Shown here: one piece after another, positions 6,944 to 11,948 of the stretch | Position numbering within the stretch: the first letter of the stretch is position 1 | How the letters are laid out: every line of letters starts with the position of its first letter | Assembly: GCA_041743125.1 (NCBI GenBank) | Contig: JBGTNK010000163.1 | Span: forward strand, 1-11,948 | DNA length: 11,948 nt | Source: Terrimonas_B sp041743125 | Lineage (GTDB): Bacteria; Bacteroidota; Bacteroidia; Chitinophagales; Chitinophagaceae | Reading direction: 5' to 3' | Program-made: the position numbers and the translations under genes | Notes under the pieces: generated by a model | Told to the model about the DNA's origin: nothing | Seen by the model: only the letters and a program-made list of their open reading frames with translations | The model's database searches: none

Positions 6944-7714
6944 CTACGTTTCAGGTTCCTTTACTTGTTCCTTGCAATCTTCTATCATGTATCTGCTTGT
7001 TTGTTCAATAGATTCCATCAACTGGTTTAGGATGATTTCTGATTTGGCTTCAAAATCAATTGCCAGGGGTGGTTTAAATCGAACTGTTAAAATAGACCCT
7101 CTTTTTTTTAGTTTAAGGCCCGTTTTATTAAAAGCTTTCGAGAACCCATCAATGACCACCGGAATAATAATAGGCCTGGTTTGCTTAATAATAAGTACGG
7201 TTCCTTTTCTTCCGGGTGCAAAGGCTTTGGTGGTTCCCTGGGGAAAAGTGATCACCCAATTTTTTTCCAGCGCTCTTGTAATTTTCCTGGTATCGGATGG
7301 ATCAAGTCCTTTGCGGGTTTCATTCGCATCCGCATTCCAGGTTCGCTTAACGGTCAATGCTCCGGCCATAGCAAACATCCGGCTTAGCCAGGTACCGTTC
7401 ATGGTTTGCTCTGCTGCTACGTAATTTACCCTTGTAAACGGGTTTAATAAGTAATACGGAATTCCTATTCTATCCATTTTGCCCCATTTCACTGCACAGA
7501 AAATGTGCAAAATAGCAATCACATCCGCGAAATAAGTTTGGTGATTACTTACAAACAAAACATTTTCACGGGGAAGCTTTTTAAGATGTTCTGTTCCTGA
7601 AATTTTTAATTTATTAAAAATTGCCAGTCCCGGGTAAAACATAAGGCCAACAATGGCATAAATAATTTTGCGAATAAAATGAAATGTTTTTAGTCGTTCG
7701 GCCAACGAACCCAT
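6944..7714 (-). CDS. PlsC-like lysophospholipid/glycerolipid acyltransferase
   Basis: 256-residue membrane-associated protein of the 1-acyl-glycerol-3-phosphate acyltransferase (PlsC/LPLAT) superfamily, which transfers fatty acyl groups to lysophosphatidate or similar lipids. A hydrophobic segment at about residues 17-33 is the probable membrane anchor. Motif I reads SNHQTYFAD, with His58 and Asp64 five residues apart (HX5D) instead of the usual HX4D. Motif III reads FPQGTT (157-162) where FPEGTRS is usual, and motif IV is the proline-containing IIIPVVIDG. The shifted aspartate and the Glu-to-Gln change mean it may use a different acceptor; ornithine-lipid or other lipid acylation cannot be excluded. 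The ATG at 7714 is preferred over a TTG at 7777 because the extra 21 residues look non-coding and lie next to the rpsA terminator. It lies downstream of rpsA on the same strand but beyond that terminator, so it needs its own promoter, which I could not identify. Confidence 0.8.
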   Translation of the reverse strand: MGSLAERLKTFHFIRKIIYAIVGLMFYPGLAIFNKLKISGTEHLKKLPRENVLFVSNHQTYFADVIAILHIFCAVKWGKMDRIGIPYYLLNPFTRVNYVAAEQTMNGTWLSRMFAMAGALTVKRTWNADANETRKGLDPSDTRKITRALEKNWVITFPQGTTKAFAPGRKGTVLIIKQTRPIIIPVVIDGFSKAFNKTGLKLKKRGSILTVRFKPPLAIDFEAKSEIILNQLMESIEQTSRYMIEDCKEQVKEPET

Positions 7715-7786
7715 GGTGATAATTTTTAACAAGCAATATCGCCGTAAATTAAGCAATTGAAAGTTATTAATTCTCAATTGTCATGT

Positions 7787-7820
7787 AAAAAAAAGCTGCT
7801 CATCAAAAGATGAACAGCTT
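7787..7820 (-). terminator. Rho-independent terminator of rpsA
   Basis: On the minus strand AAGCTGTTCATC, loop TTTT, GATGAGCAGCTT, then eight T residues (7794-7787). The stem has 12 pairs including one U-G wobble. It begins 23 bp past the rpsA stop codon and should separate rpsA transcription from the acyltransferase gene. Confidence 0.9.
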
Positions 7821-7843
7821 GATTATTACAACACTTTAGAAAA

Positions 7844-9784
7844 TTATTCTGGTTTGTCTTGCTCTGCAGCACCAGCTTCCCCACCTTCCATTTTTTTCTT
7901 CAGGTCTGCCAGTACACCAAGATCACCAAGTGTAGCTTTTTCTACTTTTCCCTGTATATTCTTGACGGCCTTTTTCGTTTTATCCGATTCAACTCTGGCT
8001 TCTTTCTTCGCCGCTTCTTTTTCTTCTATTTGACCTTGTTCCCAAATACGACTGTGGGATAGTACAATCCGTTTTTCGTTACGATCAAATTCTATAACTA
8101 CAAACTGAGCACTTTCATCCGCACCGATGCTTTTACCATCTTCTCTTGTCAGGTGACGGTTAGGAGCAAAGCCTTCCAATCCATAAGGCAATTGAACCAC
8201 AGCACCTTTATCATCACGACGGGTAACAGCACCTTCATGCATAGTACCTATAGCAAATGTATCCTGCAATGCATTCCAGGGATCTTCTTCCAGTTGCTTA
8301 TGTCCTAATTGCAATTTGCGGTTAGCTTTGTCTATTCCCATTATCACCACATCAATATTGGCACCTACTTTTGTGTATTCACCAGGATGATTGAAACGTT
8401 TTAACCAACTCAGGTCGCTGATATGGATCATACCACCAATGCCGGGAGCCAGTTCTATAAATACACCATAATTAGTAATATTTTTAACCAGTCCGTTATG
8501 CCGGCTGCCTTCCGCAAACCTTGTTTCAATATCATTCCATGGATCATCTGAAAGTTGCTTAATAGACAAACTCATCTTACGACTTGATTTATCCAAAGTA
8601 ACGATCTTAGCTTCATGCTCATCACCCAGCTTAAAGAATTCTTTAGCATTGACCGGCGTATTAGCCCATGTAATTTCGCTTACATGCACTAATCCTTCCA
8701 CACCTGGCATGATTTCAAGAAAAGCACCATAATCTTCTATATTAACCACTTTACCTTTTACTACATTGCCTTCAGATATATTTTCTGACAATACATCCCA
8801 GGGATGAGGAGTCAATTGTTTTAAGCCAAGGCTGATACGTTTTTTCTCATCATCAAAGTCAAGTACCACTACATTGATCTTTTGATCCATCTTTAATACT
8901 TCAGCCGGATGAGAGATACGACCCCATGATATATCAGTGATATAAAGTAGTCCATCCAGGCCACCCAGATCCATAAAGGCTCCAAAGTCCGTAATGTTCT
9001 TAACGGTACCTTCTAATACCTGGCCTTTCTCCAATTTACTCATGATCTGTGCCCGCTGCGCTTCAATATCACTTTCAATAAGAGCCTTGTGAGAAACAAC
9101 TGCATTCTTTATCGTTTCGTTGATCTTCACTACTTTGAACTCCATCGTTTTCCCAACAAACTGGTCATAGTCTGTAACTGGTTTTACATCTATTTGAGAA
9201 CCCGGTAAGAAAGTTTCCATGCCAAACACATCAACGATCAAACCACCTTTGGTTTTAGATGTAACGATACCAGTAATAACTTCACCTGTTTTATGCACTT
9301 CCATAATTCTTTCCCATGCACGGGTGATGCGGGCCTGGCGCCTGCTTAAATTCAGGTGACCATTTCGGTCTTCCTTATCAACAATCATCACCTCCACTTC
9401 ATCACCAATCTTCAGGTTTGGCAGATCACGGAATTCATTAAGTGATATGAGACCATCACTTTTAAACCCGATATTCAATACAACATCGGTTTTGGTCAAA
9501 CCCACCACAAGGCCTTTCATTAACTCTCCATCATTCAGTTGCACAAAAGTGTTGTCATACACTTTGTCATACTTCTCTTTTTCTTCTTTTGTGTAGGAAG
9601 TAATATTTCGCTTGTCAACGCTCCAGTCAAAATCATCATGAGCGGTTTGCGCATGGCCATTAGCGGCCTCTGCAACAGGTTCGTTTTGTGTCGCTGTAGC
9701 TACTTCTGATCCTTCATTACCCGGATCAGCGGCAGTCTCCTGTTCCTCAGCGTTTAATTGTTTTCTAATTAAGTTTTCAAACAT
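7844..9784 (-). CDS. rpsA: 30S ribosomal protein S1
   Basis: 646-residue S1, which binds mRNA on the 30S subunit and helps initiation, especially on leaders without Shine-Dalgarno sequences as found in Bacteroidota. Six S1 (OB-fold) repeats can be placed at about residues 85-150, 167-235, 253-323, 338-411, 424-498 and 511-578. Repeats 3-5 are the best conserved, with VKNITDFGAFMDLGGLDGLLYITDISW, VVNIEDYGAFLEI and VKNITNYGVFIEL, each followed by the linker PW[ND] (HPWD, DPWN, DPWN). The first 80 residues are a low-complexity acidic extension and the C-terminus from about 585 is highly charged (KKEARVESDKTKK), as in other Bacteroidota S1 proteins. ATG 9784 gives MFENLIRKQL and lies just behind a short leader with a promoter and hairpin. 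The gene appears single, with its own promoter and terminator. Confidence 0.96.
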   Translation of the reverse strand: MFENLIRKQLNAEEQETAADPGNEGSEVATATQNEPVAEAANGHAQTAHDDFDWSVDKRNITSYTKEEKEKYDKVYDNTFVQLNDGELMKGLVVGLTKTDVVLNIGFKSDGLISLNEFRDLPNLKIGDEVEVMIVDKEDRNGHLNLSRRQARITRAWERIMEVHKTGEVITGIVTSKTKGGLIVDVFGMETFLPGSQIDVKPVTDYDQFVGKTMEFKVVKINETIKNAVVSHKALIESDIEAQRAQIMSKLEKGQVLEGTVKNITDFGAFMDLGGLDGLLYITDISWGRISHPAEVLKMDQKINVVVLDFDDEKKRISLGLKQLTPHPWDVLSENISEGNVVKGKVVNIEDYGAFLEIMPGVEGLVHVSEITWANTPVNAKEFFKLGDEHEAKIVTLDKSSRKMSLSIKQLSDDPWNDIETRFAEGSRHNGLVKNITNYGVFIELAPGIGGMIHISDLSWLKRFNHPGEYTKVGANIDVVIMGIDKANRKLQLGHKQLEEDPWNALQDTFAIGTMHEGAVTRRDDKGAVVQLPYGLEGFAPNRHLTREDGKSIGADESAQFVVIEFDRNEKRIVLSHSRIWEQGQIEEKEAAKKEARVESDKTKKAVKNIQGKVEKATLGDLGVLADLKKKMEGGEAGAAEQDKPE

Positions 9785-9821
9785 GATAAAATAATCCCGA
9801 GGGTTTAAAAATTCGGGGCAG
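9785..9821 (-). promoter_or_regulatory. rpsA leader with small GC-rich hairpin
   Basis: On the minus strand the predicted leader holds CCCGA (9817-9813) and TCGGG (9800-9796), able to pair over a 12-nt loop, 11 nt before the ATG. The rest is A+T-rich (GATTATTTTATC before the start) with no Shine-Dalgarno sequence. E. coli S1 represses its own mRNA through leader structure; whether this hairpin does the same is inference. Confidence 0.35.
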
Positions 9822-9829
9822 CAAAGATA
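9822..9829 (-). promoter_or_regulatory. rpsA promoter -7 box
   Basis: On the minus strand TATCTTTG matches TAnnTTTG exactly, 37 bp before the rpsA ATG. At the -33 distance there is only a T-rich run and no clear TTTG. Confidence 0.6.
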
Positions 9830-10228
9830 GGTTTAGTTGCCGGTTAAAAAATGAAGATTTTATTGTTTTTAAGGCAATTACCGAAATTTCAGGCTTGCTT
9901 TAAACAATTTATGCATGACTTTTTATAAATATATCACAGACTTCCCGTCAATAGATATAAAAACGACTTTGCTGCTTTTAAATTGGTTGAAAAATAACCC
10001 GAAACCAGGGTCTTCTTTAATACGATTCCTTCGAAAATATTTATCCATACCAAGCACTTATCATTATAATAAAAAGATAGAATAATTGTGTTTTTCCTGC
10101 TGGCAAATCAATTTAAAAAACGGGAAAAGCTCTTTTTTAAAAAGAACTGTTATATAATGTAATGATGAGGGTTGCGTTGTGAATCATTCAATTATAATAG
10201 ATTAACTTCACCCAAAAATTTCCGGATA
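9830..10228. other. Intergenic region between rpsA and desaturase
   Basis: About 400 bp of A+T-rich DNA between two divergent genes. A TCTTTTT-T-AAAAAGA palindrome lies at 10131-10145. A weak pair TTTTCC/GGAAAA (about 10091-10128) precedes it. No exact TAnnTTTG box was found for the desaturase gene. A 25-codon frame at 9851-9928 looks like chance. Confidence 0.5.
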
Positions 10229-11203
10229 ATGCTCCTTGGTAAAAACCTGATTTTGGCTACTAAACCTTTTGCAAAAGAAATAAGAACCAGGAGCTGGTTG
10301 TATACAATATCGACTCTACTATTGTTAATAGCTGCACTTGTCAGCACAATATTATTACCTGTTATCATTTTGAAACTGGTAGCAAGTATCGTAGCCGGTT
10401 TATTATTGATCAGGATGTTTATCATTTATCATGATCATCAGCATCACACCATATTAACCAAATCTACTACCGCGGAGATCATTATGACCATCTTTGGAAT
10501 GTACATGCTTTCCCCAACCAGTATATGGAAGCGATCGCACGACCATCACCATAATCATAATTCCAAATTATTTAGTGCAAGTATTGGTTCTTATCCCATA
10601 GTCACTAAAAAAAAATACAGGGATATGACTTCTTTTCAAAAATTTGAATATCTCGCCATCAGGCACCCCATCACTATTGCTTTAGGATATTTTTCAATGT
10701 TCATTATTGGCATGTGCCTTCGTTCTTTTATCAGTAATCCCCGTAAACATGTGGACTCGCTGATTGCATTATTATTACATTTTTCGGCAGCGGTTCTCCT
10801 CTTTATCTATGGGGGCTGGGATGCCTGGTTCTTTATGTTTTTTTTACCTTTTATTATCGCATTTGGAATGGGTGCTTATTTATTTTACGCCCAACACAAT
10901 TTCCCGGGTGTAGAATTTTACGAAAATAAAAACTGGGTATATGAAAAAGCGGCACTGGAATCTTCCAGCTATATGAAAATGAACCCGGTGATGGCGTGGT
11001 TTACGGGTAATATCGGGTATCATCATATTCACCACCTGAATGCCAAGATCCCTTTTTACAGGTTACCGGAAGTAATGGCGCATTTTACGGAATTACAAAA
11101 CTGCAAAACAACCTCGTTAACACCCAGGGACATCCATGCCTGTTTTAAACTAAAAGTGTGGGACCAGGAAAGTAACCAGATGGTAGGAGTAAAAAATCTT
11201 TAA
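10229..11203 (+). CDS. Membrane fatty acid desaturase (omega-6/DesA-like)
   Basis: 324-residue integral membrane di-iron desaturase, introducing a double bond into an acyl chain with O2 and an electron donor. Hydrophobic segments lie at about residues 24-44, 47-66, 149-165, 176-194 and 197-220. The three histidine boxes are complete: H68-xxx-H72-H73 (HDHQHH), H104-xx-H107-H108 in SHDHHHNHN, and H265-xx-H268-H269 in GYHHIHH. An extra His223 lies in YAQHNF. The C-terminal block WFTGNIGYHHIHHLNAKIPFY is typical of the delta-12/omega-6 DesA-like branch. Regiochemistry and lipid substrate cannot be read from the sequence. ATG 10229 is chosen because residues read from the upstream TTG (10172) look non-coding. 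The next gene, 89 bp further, is lpxD, so the two envelope-lipid genes may share a transcript. Confidence 0.88.
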   Translation: MLLGKNLILATKPFAKEIRTRSWLYTISTLLLLIAALVSTILLPVIILKLVASIVAGLLLIRMFIIYHDHQHHTILTKSTTAEIIMTIFGMYMLSPTSIWKRSHDHHHNHNSKLFSASIGSYPIVTKKKYRDMTSFQKFEYLAIRHPITIALGYFSMFIIGMCLRSFISNPRKHVDSLIALLLHFSAAVLLFIYGGWDAWFFMFFLPFIIAFGMGAYLFYAQHNFPGVEFYENKNWVYEKAALESSSYMKMNPVMAWFTGNIGYHHIHHLNAKIPFYRLPEVMAHFTELQNCKTTSLTPRDIHACFKLKVWDQESNQMVGVKNL

Positions 11204-11292
11204 AAGAATAGGTTACTTAACAAAAAAATTTAGCGCATTGAAACAACTTCACATCGTCCAATCATTTTAATAAATTTAAACTAACCGATACC

Positions 11293-11948
11293 ATGCAATT
11301 TACTGCTGCACAAATAGCCGGACTTCTCAATGGGCAGGTAACAGGAGACGATACTGCTACTGTAAGCAAACTTTCAAAAATAGAGGAAGGAGTGCCGGGC
11401 TCCATATCGTTTCTCGCCAATCCGCTTTATTCTCAATACTTATACGGCACGAAGGCATCTGTTGTTATCATCAACAAGGATTTTGAATTAACAGCTCCTG
11501 TTGCCACTACTTTGATACGGGTAGAAAATGCAGGCAATGCCTTTACGCAATTATTGGAAATGTACAATGAAGTGAAGTTGAATAAAAAAGGAATATCCAA
11601 ATTATCTTCTATTGCTGATAGTGCTAAAGTTGGCAGCGATATTTATGCCGGTGAGTTTTCCTTTGTGGGTGAAAATGCTGTCATTGGAAATAATGTAAAA
11701 ATATACCCGCAGGTGTATATTGGCGACAACGCAATCATTGGTGATAACACTACTCTCTTCGCCGGTGTTAAAATTTATTCAGAAACACAAATAGGCAAAA
11801 ATTGTATCATTCATTCAGGCACAGTCATAGGCAGTGATGGCTTTCGTTTTAATCCGGAAAATGATCATAAAAAAGTACCGCAAATTGGTAATGTAATTAT
11901 TGAAGATGACGTGGAAATAGGCGCCAATTGTGCCATTGACAGAGCCAC
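11293..11948 (+). CDS. lpxD: UDP-3-O-acylglucosamine N-acyltransferase, 3' end cut off
   Basis: The first 218 residues of LpxD, which adds the N-linked hydroxyacyl chain from acyl-ACP to UDP-3-O-acyl-glucosamine, the third step of lipid A synthesis, in the cytoplasm. The N-terminal uridine-binding domain (about 1-100) includes the family's SISFLANPLYSQYL. From about residue 105 hexapeptide repeats of the left-handed beta-helix follow (IADSAKVG, VGENAVIGNNVKIYP, IGDNAIIGDN). The blocks HSGTVIGSDGF, KKVPQIGNVIIEDDVEIGANC and IDRAT are diagnostic of LpxD and separate it from LpxA. The catalytic histidine lies further on, beyond the window end. The frame is open to the last base. In many Bacteroidota lpxC-fabZ and lpxA come next. 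Confidence 0.95.
   Translation, partial: MQFTAAQIAGLLNGQVTGDDTATVSKLSKIEEGVPGSISFLANPLYSQYLYGTKASVVIINKDFELTAPVATTLIRVENAGNAFTQLLEMYNEVKLNKKGISKLSSIADSAKVGSDIYAGEFSFVGENAVIGNNVKIYPQVYIGDNAIIGDNTTLFAGVKIYSETQIGKNCIIHSGTVIGSDGFRFNPENDHKKVPQIGNVIIEDDVEIGANCAIDRA

Noticed and set aside
6972..7424. 150-codon plus-strand frame opposite the acyltransferase gene
   Set aside because: It is the antisense of a gene with recognisable family motifs, has no family features itself and begins inside the other coding sequence.
1..11948. CRISPR array, insertion sequence, prophage, toxin-antitoxin or known defence genes
   Set aside because: No spaced direct repeats, transposase or integrase motifs, target-site duplications or defence-type domains were seen; the coding content is carbohydrate use plus housekeeping.

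Overview
The window looks like chromosomal DNA of a Bacteroidota bacterium, most likely of the Chitinophagaceae/Sphingobacteriia type. Four things point there: low G+C; promoters of the Bacteroidota form TAnnTTTG, one with a textbook TTTG element 19 bp upstream; start codons mostly without Shine-Dalgarno sequences; and the gene families present (a DUF4038/GH140-like hydrolase, a secreted YdjC/ChbG-like deacetylase, a 646-residue ribosomal protein S1, LpxD). The genus cannot be fixed from the sequence.

Left part (1-5246), an accessory carbohydrate-use locus. It starts inside a glycoside hydrolase gene (5' end cut off). That gene converges, with a 3-bp gap, on a gene for an exported YdjC/ChbG-type carbohydrate deacetylase. 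A gene-poor stretch of about 580 bp follows, holding a possible 53-codon ORF, a perfect palindrome and a -7 promoter box. Next come a sodium:solute symporter gene broken by a one-base frameshift and a dihydrodipicolinate synthase/N-acetylneuraminate lyase-family aldolase of a variant type. Enzymes that act on glycans outside the cytoplasm, a Na+-coupled importer and an aldolase suggest stepwise breakdown of a decorated glycan or uptake of a sugar acid. The substrate is not readable from the sequence, and no SusC/SusD pair is in view.

Middle (5400-6800). A tRNA-Ser(UGA) gene on the minus strand has a clean promoter and terminator. A LacI-family regulator, also on the minus strand, is the obvious candidate to control the sugar locus.

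Right part (6944-11948), household envelope and translation genes. These are a PlsC-like acyltransferase with unusual motif residues, rpsA with its promoter and a strong terminator, a membrane fatty-acid desaturase with three histidine boxes, and the first 218 codons of lpxD (lipid A synthesis), cut by the window end.

I found no CRISPR array, insertion sequence, prophage or obvious new defence system. The items most worth a second look are the symporter frameshift, the palindrome placed over the symporter promoter, the altered active-site loop of the aldolase, and the altered HX4D/FPEGT motifs of the acyltransferase.
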